A stretch of 64,000 bases of DNA from Spirochaetaceae bacterium (GTDB taxonomy: Bacteria > Myxococcota_A > UBA9160 > UBA4427). The position numbers and the translations under genes are program-made. Positions within the stretch are counted from its first letter, which is position 1, and each line of letters starts with the position of its first letter. The stretch is from positions 417,485-481,484 of the forward strand of contig JACKFD010000002.1 in the NCBI GenBank assembly GCA_020632655.1, in the 5' to 3' direction. Under the pieces are notes generated by a model. That model was not told the origin of the DNA and did no database searches. It was given only the letters and a program-made list of their open reading frames with translations. This document shows, in pieces, positions 9,128-17,680 of this stretch.

Positions 9128-9675
9128 CTGGCCTGCGAGCCCCCCTCGATCGACCCGACCGCGCGGGACCGCCTGTCGAGGAACGTGCGCAAGAGGATCG
9201 CTGCGGCCAGCTCGTCGACCTCACCGCGCTCCCGGCGTCCCCTCCGATCCTCGAGCACGGGCCCGCCAGCGCGTCCCGCTCTCGTGGCCTCCCCGCGCCT
9301 GCGCGACCGCGACGAGGCCGGGTCTCGCGCGGGTCGCCCCCGACCCCGACCGCCTGCCTCGAGCAGGCGCTCGGCCTCGATCGAGGTCCATCGCTCGTCG
9401 AGGGTCTCGACCGGTACGCCCGCGAGCGCCGCGAGGTCGTTCGCGAAGGTCGTCGCCCGCTCCGCCTCCGGGCCCCGCCGGCCGTCCATGTGGATGGGCA
9501 GACCCACGACGGCGGCGCCGATCTCCCGTTCGCGGATCAGGTCGCGCAGGGCCTCGAGGTCGCGCCTGCGGCCACGGCTGGCGAGTACGCCGGCCGGAAA
9601 GGCGATGCTGCCGAGCTCGTCGGAGATCGCGAGTCCGATCCGCTTGTTGCCGAGATCGATGCCCAGGATGCGCAC
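9124..9675 (-). CDS. ruvX: Pre-16S rRNA nuclease / RuvX-YqgF family
   Basis: RuvX/YqgF is an RNase H-like nuclease that matures the 5' end of 16S rRNA. The catalytic acid region ILGIDLGNKRIGLAISD lies at the N-terminus, VVGLP in the middle and DERWTS near residue 94. The last acidic motif VDELAAAILLRTFLD is near residue 153. Between residues ~108 and ~150 sits a low-complexity Arg/Gly insertion not found in typical 140-residue members. The GTG start at 9675 is chosen because the family begins at this point and a TACACT box lies exactly 6 nt upstream. An ATG at 9768 would overlap the divergent gene. It overlaps mltG by 4 nt. Confidence 0.85.
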   Translation of the reverse strand: MRILGIDLGNKRIGLAISDELGSIAFPAGVLASRGRRRDLEALRDLIREREIGAAVVGLPIHMDGRRGPEAERATTFANDLAALAGVPVETLDERWTSIEAERLLEAGGRGRGRPARDPASSRSRRRGEATRAGRAGGPVLEDRRGRRERGEVDELAAAILLRTFLDRRSRAVGSIEGGSQAR

Positions 9676-9681
9676 GCGCGG

Positions 9682-9687
9682 AGTGTA
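9682..9687 (-). promoter_or_regulatory. Candidate -10 box giving a leaderless ruvX transcript
   Basis: Read on the minus strand, TACACT is followed by six bases and the GTG start of ruvX, so transcription would begin at or next to the start codon. No Shine-Dalgarno site is present and the -35 region is weak. The same TAnnnT-N6-start geometry occurs at four other genes in the window. Confidence 0.5.
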
Positions 9688-9724
9688 GCGGGCTTCGACC
9701 GACTGCCCGGCGCGGCGGACCGGG

Positions 9725-9754
9725 CTGACCGGCAGGCCGGGAGCGGCGTATCCT
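9725..9754 (+). promoter_or_regulatory. Candidate promoter with leaderless start for the LLM gene
   Basis: A CTGACC -35-like element, an 18-nt spacer and a TATCCT -10-like element end six bases before the ATG at 9761. No ribosome-binding site fits between them, so the message would be leaderless. Confidence 0.5.
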
Positions 9755-9760
9755 GCCCCC

Positions 9761-10795
9761 ATGCGCATCTACACGACTGCTCCACTCGAGGATCCGCGCG
9801 ACGCGGGTCGCTCCTTCCGTCAGCTCGAGGAGATCGGCTACGACGGCGCCTTCAGCTTCGAAGCGAAGCACGATCCCTTCCTTCCGCTCGTCCTGGCGGC
9901 ACAGTCCACGCGGCGCCTCCAGCTCGGCACGGCGATCGCGATCGCCTTCGCGCGGAATCCGATGAACCTCGCGAATCTCGCGTACGGCGTGCAGTCGATC
10001 TCGGAGGGGCGCTTCCTGCTCGGACTCGGATCCCAGGTCCGGCCGCACATCCAGAACCGCTTCGGCATGCCGTGGTCGAAGCCCGCTGCGCGCATGCGCG
10101 AGATGGTGCTCGCGATCAAGGCGATCTTCGCGCGTTGGGAGGGCCAGGCGGAGCTCGATTTCCGCGGCGAGTTCTACCGGCATACCTTGATGATCCCGGC
10201 CTTCGATCCCGGTCCGAACCCCTTCGGTCCGCCGCCCATCTACACGGGCGGCTTCGGTCCCCTGATGACCCAGGTCGCCGGTGAGGTCGCGGACGGTTTC
10301 TTCGGCCATCCCTTCAACTCACGGCTCTCGATCGAGCGGAACGTGATGCCAGCGATCGAGCGGGGTCTCGCGAAGTCCGGGCGACAGCGCAAGGACATCG
10401 ACCTGATCTTCGCCACGCTGACGGTCACGGCGGATCGCGAGGAGGACTTCGAGCGCGTGAAGCTCGCGGCGCGCAAGCAGCTCGCCTTCTACGGATCGAC
10501 GCCGGCCTACCGACCCACGCTCGATTGTCACGGTTGGGGCGAGCTGCACCTCGAGCTGAATCGGATGTCGAAGCAGAATCGCTGGGACGAGATGACGGAC
10601 CTGATCGACGACGAGATCCTCGAGACGCTCGCGGTCGTCGGGCCGCGTCGCGAGATCGCGGCCAGGCTGCGCGAGCGGCTGGACGGCCTGGCGGACGGCG
10701 TCAGCCTGACGCACAACCGCGCGCCCGATCCCGATCATTGGGCGGACGTCGTGGCGGCCCTCCGCGCGGACCGGAGTCGGCCCGGAGCGGCATGA
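9761..10795 (+). CDS. LLM-class F420-dependent oxidoreductase (TIGR03617-like)
   Basis: A 344-residue luciferase-like (bacterial luciferase superfamily) flavin- or F420-dependent oxidoreductase. The TIM-barrel signatures are EIGYDGAFSFEAKHDPFLPL near residue 26, LQLGTAIAIAFARNPMNLA near 55, RFLLGLGSQVRPHIQNRFG near 85 and PPPIYTGGFGPLMTQVAGEVADGF near 155. It most resembles the probable F420-dependent subgroup common in mycobacteria and some former deltaproteobacteria. The substrate is unknown. It stands alone, divergent from ruvX, with no Shine-Dalgarno site and a TATCCT box 6 nt before the ATG. The use of F420 rather than FMN is inference. Confidence 0.8.
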   Translation: MRIYTTAPLEDPRDAGRSFRQLEEIGYDGAFSFEAKHDPFLPLVLAAQSTRRLQLGTAIAIAFARNPMNLANLAYGVQSISEGRFLLGLGSQVRPHIQNRFGMPWSKPAARMREMVLAIKAIFARWEGQAELDFRGEFYRHTLMIPAFDPGPNPFGPPPIYTGGFGPLMTQVAGEVADGFFGHPFNSRLSIERNVMPAIERGLAKSGRQRKDIDLIFATLTVTADREEDFERVKLAARKQLAFYGSTPAYRPTLDCHGWGELHLELNRMSKQNRWDEMTDLIDDEILETLAVVGPRREIAARLRERLDGLADGVSLTHNRAPDPDHWADVVAALRADRSRPGAA

Positions 10796-10948
10796 TCTCG
10801 CGACGCGCCCGGGGAATGGGGGGCGTCTCGGGAGCGACCGAGCGGGGTGCCGCTCGGGGCACGAGGCCTCGGGATCGATCGAACGGATCGATGCGAGCCC
10901 GTCTGAGCCGACGCCCGATGCGCGGCTGTAGTCGGGAGGATCGTTCGT

Positions 10949-10954
10949 TAGGAT
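10949..10954 (+). promoter_or_regulatory. Candidate -10 element upstream of the ATP-grasp gene
   Basis: TAGGAT lies 52 nt before the GTG start at 11007, in the gap after the LLM gene. It is the best -10-like match in that gap. The -35 region is poor, so this is tentative. Confidence 0.35.
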
Positions 10955-11006
10955 ATGCAGTCGTGACGGACTCCCCTGGCTCACGACCGATCGAGGCGAG
11001 GCTCCG

Positions 11007-12494
11007 GTGGCCGTGACACGCGACGCCCAGCCGCTCTTCGAGCGCTACCAGACCCTCGCCGGGACCTGGGACGAGTATTTCCGCGAGGACGGCACGCCGC
11101 GCTCCCAGGCCCGGCGCATCGTCGCGGAGCTCGAGCGGATCGGCGTGAAGGAGTTCCGCGCACGCCAGAAGCTCGCCGACGCAACCTTCCTTCGCGGCGG
11201 CATCACCTTCTCCGTCTACTCGGATCGCCGCGGCGCCGAGCGCATCTTTCCCTTCGACCTGATTCCGCGCGTGATCGACCCCGCCCGTTGGGATCGCGTC
11301 GAGCGCGGCCTGATCCAGCGCATCCGCGCCCTCAACGCCTTCCTCGCCGACGTCTACGCGGACCAGCGCATCATCTCGGAAGGCGTGATCCCCGCAGACC
11401 TGGTGCTCGGCGCGAAGGGCTACCTGCCCGAGATGCAGGGCATCCGACCGCCGGGCGGCGTCCACGTGCACATCGCCGGCATCGATCTGATCCAGGGCCC
11501 CGACGGCGAGTTCATCGTCCTCGAGGACAACGCCCGCACGCCCTCCGGTGTGTCCTACGTGCTCGAGAATCGCACGGTCATGAAGAAGGTCTTCCCGCGC
11601 GTCTTCGCCCAGTCGCATATCCGCGGCGTCGAGGAGTACCCGCTCCGCCTCGTCGAAGCCCTGGCCTCGGTCGGTCCCGCGCCGGACGCGGAGGAGGGGA
11701 CGGCCGTGCTGACGCCTGGCCCCTTCAACTCCGCCTACTTCGAGCACAGCTTCCTCGCGCGCCGGATGGGCGTGCCGCTCGTCGAGGGGCGTGACCTCTA
11801 CGTGGAAGACGATCGCGTCTACGCGCGCACGACGCTCGGCCCGCGGCGGATCGACGTGCTCTACCGGCGCATCGACGATCCCTTCCTCGACCCCGAGACC
11901 TTCCGCAAGGACAGCGTGCTCGGCGTCCCCGGAATCGTGCGGGCCTACGCGAAGGGCAACGTGGCGCTCGCCAACGCGATCGGCAACGGTGTCGCAGACG
12001 ACAAGGGCATCTACCCCTTCGTGCCCGACATGATCCGCTTCTACCTCTCCGAGGAGCCGATCCTCGGGCAGGTGCGTACCTACGTCTGCGCGCGCGAGGA
12101 GGATCGGAAGTACGTCGTCGATCACCTCGACGAGCTCGTCGTCAAGGCCGTCAACGAGGCGGGCGGGTACGGCATGCTGATCGGGCCGCAGGCGACGCGT
12201 CGTGAGCGGGCGGACTTCCGCGGGCGCATCGAGGCCGATCCCCGCAACTACATCGCCCAGCCCCGCATCGAGCTCTCCACCTGCCCGACCTGGACGAGCA
12301 AGGGGATCGCACCCCGCCGCGTCGACCTCCGTCCCTACGTGCTGACCGGCACGAAGGGCACCTGGGTCCTGCCCGGCGGCCTCACGCGGGTCGCGCTCGT
12401 CGAGGGCTCCTACGTCGTGAACTCGAGCCAGGGCGGTGGCTCGAAGGATACCTGGGTGCTGCGCTCCGGCTCGATGCAGGGGGACGCGGAATGA
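11007..12494 (+). CDS. Circularly permuted ATP-grasp protein (CP_ATPgrasp_2 type)
   Basis: A 495-residue member of the circularly permuted ATP-grasp family (DUF404/DUF407 type), expected to ligate an amine to a carboxylate at the cost of ATP, as in peptide formation or modification. Typical segments are YRRIDDPFLDPETF, GVPGIVRAYAKGNVALANAIGNGVADDK, EILGQVRTY-like EPILGQVRTYVC, VVKAVNEAGGYGMLIG and VLPGGLTRVAL. GTG at 11007 follows a GAGGCGAGG ribosome site; a second GTG two codons later is possible. Its stop overlaps the alpha-E gene by ATGA, the usual partnership of these two families. Substrate and product are unknown. Confidence 0.88.
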   Translation: MAVTRDAQPLFERYQTLAGTWDEYFREDGTPRSQARRIVAELERIGVKEFRARQKLADATFLRGGITFSVYSDRRGAERIFPFDLIPRVIDPARWDRVERGLIQRIRALNAFLADVYADQRIISEGVIPADLVLGAKGYLPEMQGIRPPGGVHVHIAGIDLIQGPDGEFIVLEDNARTPSGVSYVLENRTVMKKVFPRVFAQSHIRGVEEYPLRLVEALASVGPAPDAEEGTAVLTPGPFNSAYFEHSFLARRMGVPLVEGRDLYVEDDRVYARTTLGPRRIDVLYRRIDDPFLDPETFRKDSVLGVPGIVRAYAKGNVALANAIGNGVADDKGIYPFVPDMIRFYLSEEPILGQVRTYVCAREEDRKYVVDHLDELVVKAVNEAGGYGMLIGPQATRRERADFRGRIEADPRNYIAQPRIELSTCPTWTSKGIAPRRVDLRPYVLTGTKGTWVLPGGLTRVALVEGSYVVNSSQGGGSKDTWVLRSGSMQGDAE

Positions 12495-13537
12495 TCTCGC
12501 GCGTGGCCGAGAGCTGCTTCTGGCTCAACCGCTACGTCGAGCGCGTCGAGGTGCTCTCCCGCATGCTCGGCGTGAACTTCGCCTTCCAGCTCGACATCGA
12601 GCTCGCCGCGACCGAACGCTGGCGCCCGCTCGTCATCGTCGCGGGTCAGGAAGAGGACTTCCTGAAGCGCGTCGAGGCGCCCCAGGCCGACGATGGCGAA
12701 CGCGTGCAGGAATACCTGACCTGGAACGAGGAGAATCCGAGCTCGGTCTACTCCTCGCTCCGCGCAGCCCGTGAGAACGCGCGCACGATCCGCGAGACGA
12801 TCAGCCTCGAGATGTGGGAGACGCTGAACGATCTCTGGGTGTGGCTCCGCTCGAAGGACGCGCACAAGCTCTACGAACGGAACCGGACGACCTTCTACTC
12901 GCGTCTGCGAGACCAATGTCTGCTCTTCCACGGCATCGCGCAGGCGACGATGCTCCACGAGGCGCCCTTCGAGTTCATGCGACTCGGCACGGCACTCGAG
13001 CGCGCCGGACAGACCGCGCGGGTCCTCGACGTGCGTCACCACGCCGTGGGACCGGTGGATGCGGCGGAGGAGCCGCCCGAGGCAATCGCGCAGTGGCTCA
13101 CGATCCTGCGCTTCTGCTCGGGAGTCGAGCCCTTCCTCAAGCGGCGTACGGCTGCGCCCTCTGGCGCGGCGGTCGCCGAGTTCCTGCTCTTCGACCCCGC
13201 CTTCGCGCGTTCGGTCCTGCACAACCTCGATCGCGTGGGCAACTTCCTCGAGCTCGTGTCGACGGGTGGTACGGCGGACACGGGACGCGCGAGCCGGACG
13301 CTGCTCGCGGAGACTCGAGGCCAGCTCGCCTCGATGTCGATCGAGACCGTGCTCGCCGAGGGCCTCCACGAGACGCTCACCTGGATCGTGGAGACGACGG
13401 CGGAGCTGAGTCGCGCGATCCACCGCGACTTCTTCGACCCGATCGTCGTCCGAGGGTCGTCGCAAACGCAAACGCAAACGCAAACGCAAACGCAGGCCCA
13501 GAGCTCGTCCCAGGGCCAGGGCCAGTCGAGCGCCTGA
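12491..13537 (+). CDS. Alpha-E domain protein (DUF403)
   Basis: A 348-residue, all-helical alpha-E protein, the standard partner of circularly permuted ATP-grasp enzymes. Its N-terminus MISRVAESCFWLNRYVERVE and internal FHGIAQATMLHEAPFEFMRLGTALERAGQTAR are characteristic. The family is thought to assist or modify the ATP-grasp product, but its chemistry is unproven. The last ~25 residues are Gln/Thr/Ser-rich and arise from a hexanucleotide repeat (13461-13494). Translation is coupled to the upstream gene by ATGA. The downstream amidotransferase/transglutaminase gene points toward it, with stop codons 38 bp apart. Confidence 0.88.
   Translation: MISRVAESCFWLNRYVERVEVLSRMLGVNFAFQLDIELAATERWRPLVIVAGQEEDFLKRVEAPQADDGERVQEYLTWNEENPSSVYSSLRAARENARTIRETISLEMWETLNDLWVWLRSKDAHKLYERNRTTFYSRLRDQCLLFHGIAQATMLHEAPFEFMRLGTALERAGQTARVLDVRHHAVGPVDAAEEPPEAIAQWLTILRFCSGVEPFLKRRTAAPSGAAVAEFLLFDPAFARSVLHNLDRVGNFLELVSTGGTADTGRASRTLLAETRGQLASMSIETVLAEGLHETLTWIVETTAELSRAIHRDFFDPIVVRGSSQTQTQTQTQTQAQSSSQGQGQSSA
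13461..13494 (+). repeat. In-frame hexanucleotide repeat (CGCAAA)5
   Basis: Five perfect copies of CGCAAA plus a partial sixth encode alternating Gln and Thr near the C-terminus of the alpha-E protein. A six-base unit changes length without a frameshift, so the tail would vary by Gln-Thr pairs. Confidence 0.85.
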
Positions 13538-13547
13538 CACGGCGCAG

Positions 13548-13561
13548 GCCCGAGGTCGGGC
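13548..13561. terminator. Weak hairpin between convergent genes
   Basis: GCCCGA and TCGGGC surround two bases in the 38-bp gap between the convergent alpha-E and transglutaminase genes. No T tract follows on either strand, so a role as terminator is only possible. Confidence 0.25.
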
Positions 13562-13575
13562 GCGGGTATCCGGGC

Positions 13576-15486
13576 TCAGGCGCTCCCCGCGAAGTCGCCG
13601 TCGTCCAGATCCTGGACCTGGACCCGGATCTCGAGGGTCTCCATCCCGCCGCCCTTGTAGATCGTTCCGGACGTGGGCGTCGCATCACGGTAGTTGCGCC
13701 CGCAGGCGACGCGGACGTGGTCGAGTCCGACCTGGATGCCATTGGTCGGGTCGAGGCCGTGCCATCCGACCTGCGGCAGGTAGAGCTCGACCCAGGCGTG
13801 CGAGGCGTCGGACTGGATCTGGTTCTCGTAGTTGGCGCCCGTATAGATGTATCCCATGCGGTAGCGGGCGGGGATGTGGAGGAGACGCGCCAGGCAGATC
13901 ATCAGGTTCGCGAAGTCCTGGCACACGCCGCGCCGGGACTGGTAGACCTCGAAGGCCGTGGTCGCGACCGTCGTCGAGCCGCTCACGTACTCGAAGTCGC
14001 GGTAGATCCGCTCGTTGAGGTCGAGGACGGTGCCGACGAGGTCGTAGTCGTTGCGCTCGACGAAGCTCATCGCGAACTCCGAGAGCTCCTGCAGCTGCGT
14101 CTCGGGAAGCTCCGGCGGGAGCAGGTAGGCCGAGAGCATCTGGCGCTGCCAGGGCATCCACACCAGCGGGATCCCATGCCGTCGATGGGCCGCGCGCTGC
14201 TCCAGGGAGCGGAGACCGTGGAGGAGCACGGTCGACTGACTTCGGATCGAGAGCTGCTGATAGGGGTCCCGGATCTCGAGCGCCGTAGCGGCGTTTCCGA
14301 AGACGTCCTCGAACTCGGGTCGGACGACCGCGGGCTGGATCTCGAGACTGTGCTCGAGCAGCGTCTGGTGTCGATCCTCGACGGGCCGCAGGAGCAGCCG
14401 ATGCGAGCTGCGCTCGACGGGCTCCTGATAGCGATAGACCGTCTCGTGGAAGACCTGCATGCGGCGCGTCGCCGACTCGGCAGCCGAGGGCTTCCTTCGT
14501 ACGGGGACGGGGGGCAGGCCCGATTCGAGCGCGGGTGCGATCGGTTCGGGCATCAAGGCCTGGGCCGCGGCGGCCTGATGGCTCGTCTCGCTCCAGCTTG
14601 AGTCGTTGACCGGACCGTTCGCGAGGAATGGCCCGGCTGCGACGGGTGCAGCGGCGGGGACGCTCCGCTCCGGCGCGCTCGTCCAGAGCACGGATCCGCG
14701 TCGCACGACGATCAGCTCTCCGGGCGAGAGCGCCTGCCACGGCCCGTCACCCAGCGGTAGGCTCGAGAAGATCAGGACCGTCCGGCTCGGATCCTCGGGC
14801 GCGTCGAGGGCGATCTCGACGCTCGGCCGGCCGAGCGTCGTCGTCGCGTGCGGCGGCAGTCTCCGCGTCCAGTGGAGCTGGCCGCGACCGTCGGCATCGC
14901 GGTAGGCCACGACGTGATCGCCGTCCGTGAGCAGCACGTTCAGCTGGCCGCCCGCGTTGATCTCGCGCAGCCACTCCCGCAGCGTCTCCGGTGACGCGTC
15001 GGCCAGACTGCGCAGCCGGCTCGCATGGAGCCGCGCCAGCAGCAGGCAGAAGGCGTGCTCGCTGTCCGTACCCCCGAGCGGGTCGAAGGCGGGGTCGTCG
15101 GGCAAGGGCAGCCGGGTCTGCCAATCCGGTGCCAGGTCGCCGTCGTGCGCGAAGATCCATTGCCGGCCGCCGTAGCTGCGCACGAAGGGCTGGGCGTCCT
15201 CCTGATTGCGCGGCCGTCGATGGCCGCGGAGGTGGCCGACGAAGACCGTGGAGCGGAAGCGCCGCCACCCGCCGAGCGCCTCGCTGACCCGGCCGCCGCC
15301 CGAGGAGGTCGGATCCTTGAGCACCGACGCGCCCCGCTCGCTCGACGGGTACCAGCCCACGCCCCAGCCGTAGAGCGCGGGGGCATGGCCGGAAGGCGGC
15401 GCTTCCACCTCCGCCGGCTGCGGCGCAGCGAAGCGGATGGACGGCGACGCATTCGCGTCGAAGCAGAGCCCGACGAGCTCACTCAA
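13576..15486 (-). CDS. Class II glutamine-amidotransferase-like / transglutaminase fusion
   Basis: A 636-residue two-domain protein. Residues ~1-265 have the class II glutamine amidotransferase fold (YGWGVGWYP, VGHLRGH, QPFVRSYGGRQWIFAHDGDL, GGTDSEHAFCLLL). An Ala/Pro-rich linker runs to ~340. Next come a bacterial transglutaminase N-terminal domain (VFHETVYRYQEPVERS) and a transglutaminase core with Cys522 (GVCQDFA), His563 (SHAWVE) and Asp579 (DPTNG), a complete triad. The start is TTG after a GGTGAGG site and reads M-S-E-L, where the family normally has M-C-E-L. The nucleophile Cys2 is therefore Ser2. It converges on the ATP-grasp/alpha-E pair and probably belongs to the same amidoligase system. 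Confidence 0.85.
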   Translation of the reverse strand: MSELVGLCFDANASPSIRFAAPQPAEVEAPPSGHAPALYGWGVGWYPSSERGASVLKDPTSSGGGRVSEALGGWRRFRSTVFVGHLRGHRRPRNQEDAQPFVRSYGGRQWIFAHDGDLAPDWQTRLPLPDDPAFDPLGGTDSEHAFCLLLARLHASRLRSLADASPETLREWLREINAGGQLNVLLTDGDHVVAYRDADGRGQLHWTRRLPPHATTTLGRPSVEIALDAPEDPSRTVLIFSSLPLGDGPWQALSPGELIVVRRGSVLWTSAPERSVPAAAPVAAGPFLANGPVNDSSWSETSHQAAAAQALMPEPIAPALESGLPPVPVRRKPSAAESATRRMQVFHETVYRYQEPVERSSHRLLLRPVEDRHQTLLEHSLEIQPAVVRPEFEDVFGNAATALEIRDPYQQLSIRSQSTVLLHGLRSLEQRAAHRRHGIPLVWMPWQRQMLSAYLLPPELPETQLQELSEFAMSFVERNDYDLVGTVLDLNERIYRDFEYVSGSTTVATTAFEVYQSRRGVCQDFANLMICLARLLHIPARYRMGYIYTGANYENQIQSDASHAWVELYLPQVGWHGLDPTNGIQVGLDHVRVACGRNYRDATPTSGTIYKGGGMETLEIRVQVQDLDDGDFAGSA

Positions 15487-15794
15487 GGTCTCACCTCACC
15501 CCCGGTCGATCGGGCGCGAAGCGTCGCAGATCGAGGCTCATGGTGAAATGCCGACCGATCGGCGCGGCGGGGGGGCGCATGGGGGCCGGTCCGGGTCCGC
15601 CCGCCGAGCCGCGGGTGCCCCGCCCGACGGGGCGGGAGCGGGTCGGATGGGTCGTGGAGACCGGGAGCGTCATGCTGGGCTCGCCTCTCGCCGGCGACCG
15701 CGTTCGGCGACGCCAGCCGGGAAGGGTGTCGCGTGAGTGTGCCATGTCAAGCACGCATGACGTCCCGACCAGGCGGCGATCCCGCCGGGCGGGG
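15487..15794. other. 308-bp gap without a recognised gene
   Basis: This is the upstream region of the transglutaminase fusion, behind the end of the HEAT-repeat gene. It is very GC-rich. A short minus-strand frame of ~60 codons from 15673 has no recognisable homology and an Arg/Pro/Gly bias typical of chance frames. A GGTGAGGTGAG ribosome site for the fusion gene lies at its left edge on the minus strand. I see no convincing promoter, RNA or repeat. Confidence 0.5.
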
Positions 15795-17588
15795 TCAGCG
15801 CGCTGCGGCGTCCCCCGTCCCACCCCGTCCGGCCGCCGCGACGCGAGTCGGCTCCCGCTCCACCGCCGTCGGCGTGGCGTCGGCCGGTTCGTCTTGGCGC
15901 GGCCCGGCGGCGTGCCGCGGTGTCGGGTCGGCGAGCCCCAGCCGCTGCCGTGCGCGATCGCGGACCGGCGCGTCCGCCCCGTTCGCCGCCCGCTCGAGCG
16001 ATCGCCGGGCCTCCTTCACGGGCAGCAGCGCCAGCGCGTCGACGACCGCGATCTGGAGTGCGTGCCAATGCGCGCGCCGCACCAGCGGCCGTCGCTCCAG
16101 GATCGCCACCAGCCGCGGCACCGCGCGCTCGTCGCCGATCCGGCCCAACACGTGTACGAGGGTGCAGCCGAGCCGCGTCCTGCGCGTGTGCAGCGTCGAC
16201 TCGAGCAGCTCGAGCAGCTTCGGCACTGCCACGCGATCCTGGATCCGCGCGACCGCCTGGCTCGCCGCGATCACGACTGCCTCTTCCTCGCTCCGGAGCG
16301 CGCGTGCGATCGCCTCGCGCCCGGCCTCGCCGGGCAGGAAGCCCAGTGCGCGGATCGCGGCCACGCGCCGCTCGACGGAGCCGATCGTGCTCGCCTCGAG
16401 CACGGCCTCGAGCAGTGCCGGATTCTGCAGCTCGCCCGCGAGTCGCAGCGCGAGACAACCGCGCAGCTCGTCCGCCGAGTCGATCGCCGCGCGCAGCGTC
16501 GGGATCGCCGCATCGCCCAACGTCAGCACGAGCGCGCGCAGCGGCCCGGCCGCGTCGCCCTCCGGCTCCTGGCAGATCCGCGCCAGGAGCGCCGGCACGC
16601 TCGCCTCGCCGAGCTGCACGAGGAGCTGCGCTGCACGGACGCCGTCGTGGCCGGCGCCCGTCGCGCGCTCGATCAGCTCTGCGAGGCGTGGTCCAGCGGC
16701 GAGCTCGCGGAAGCGCTCGGCCGCGATGCGCGCCTGCTCCTCCGAGCGTCCGCCCGCGCCGACGGCATGGTCCGCGAGCACGAGCATCGCGCGGTAGCAC
16801 TCGTCGACGAGGCCCTCGCGCCAGAGATCCATCGCCCAGGTCACGATCTCTGCGGCGCGGCTCGCGTAGGCGCGGTCGTCGGTCATCCGATCGAGCTCGA
16901 TCAGGCGCGCTCGCAGCCGCTCCCCCCACTCGTCGTCGGCGTGCCGACCGAGCGGGTCGCGGGCCAGGCTCGGTGTCTCGGGGGCGGATGCGGAAGACGG
17001 GGTGGGCGATCGCGTGTCGTCGCTCGTCGTCGGCTCGTCCAGCGTCACCGCCGCGTGCAGCGGCGTCGTCGAGAGCTTGCGGGTGGGCGGTGTCGCGGCG
17101 CCGACGGCGTCGTTGAGACGGATGCCCCGATCGTCCCGCGCCGCGAGCGCGTGGGCGAGGCCGTCGGGGGTGGCGTAGCGCTCGTCGGGGCGACCGAGCA
17201 GGTCGAGCAGGCCCGTGAGCGCATCCCGGGTGAGCGAGCGGTCGAGGCGGATCCGGAGGAGGCCCCGGCCGCGCAGGACGTCGGCGAGCTCGCGGACGGC
17301 GGCGCCGGACTCCGGCTCGTCGCGGTGCTCCGCGTCGCGGAGACCCTCGTCGCAGACCTCGAGGGTCAGCGGGCCGGACCGCTCGAGCTCGGCCTGCAGC
17401 GCGCGATGGGCCCGGTCCGCCAGGGCACGGCGCCGCGTGTCGAGGGCGTCGTAGTAGCGGAAGCCGCGCATCGCACGCGAGAGCTCGAGGGCGATCACGG
17501 CGAAGTCGGCCGTCGTGCGACGCGGCGCGGCGGCCGCCGTCGCGGAGCTCTGGCGTTGCATCGGTCCTGCCTCGGGGGTGCCCACCAT
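15795..17588 (-). CDS. HEAT-repeat protein
   Basis: A 597-residue soluble protein made of helical repeats. The C-terminal ~350 residues contain several HEAT units (for example VERRVAAIRALGFLPGEAGREAIARAL, and VVIAASQAVARIQDRVAVPKLLELLE). The N-terminal third is different: an alpha/beta-looking region (LERSGPLTLEVCDEGLRDAE) and an acidic, Ala/Ser/Thr-rich spacer near residue 180-220. Such proteins are scaffolds; the partner is unknown. The ATG at 17588 has a good GAGGGAG site, and an ATG nine codons further on is an alternative. It is transcribed divergently from pgpA. Confidence 0.7.
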   Translation of the reverse strand: MVGTPEAGPMQRQSSATAAAAPRRTTADFAVIALELSRAMRGFRYYDALDTRRRALADRAHRALQAELERSGPLTLEVCDEGLRDAEHRDEPESGAAVRELADVLRGRGLLRIRLDRSLTRDALTGLLDLLGRPDERYATPDGLAHALAARDDRGIRLNDAVGAATPPTRKLSTTPLHAAVTLDEPTTSDDTRSPTPSSASAPETPSLARDPLGRHADDEWGERLRARLIELDRMTDDRAYASRAAEIVTWAMDLWREGLVDECYRAMLVLADHAVGAGGRSEEQARIAAERFRELAAGPRLAELIERATGAGHDGVRAAQLLVQLGEASVPALLARICQEPEGDAAGPLRALVLTLGDAAIPTLRAAIDSADELRGCLALRLAGELQNPALLEAVLEASTIGSVERRVAAIRALGFLPGEAGREAIARALRSEEEAVVIAASQAVARIQDRVAVPKLLELLESTLHTRRTRLGCTLVHVLGRIGDERAVPRLVAILERRPLVRRAHWHALQIAVVDALALLPVKEARRSLERAANGADAPVRDRARQRLGLADPTPRHAAGPRQDEPADATPTAVEREPTRVAAAGRGGTGDAAAR

Positions 17589-17680
17589 TCGGGCTCCCTC
17601 ATCGGCTCGATCCGAGGTGCGCTGAACGGTCGGGCGGAATCGTGCCGATCTCGAATTTCGTCGAATTTTCGCCTTTTCGA

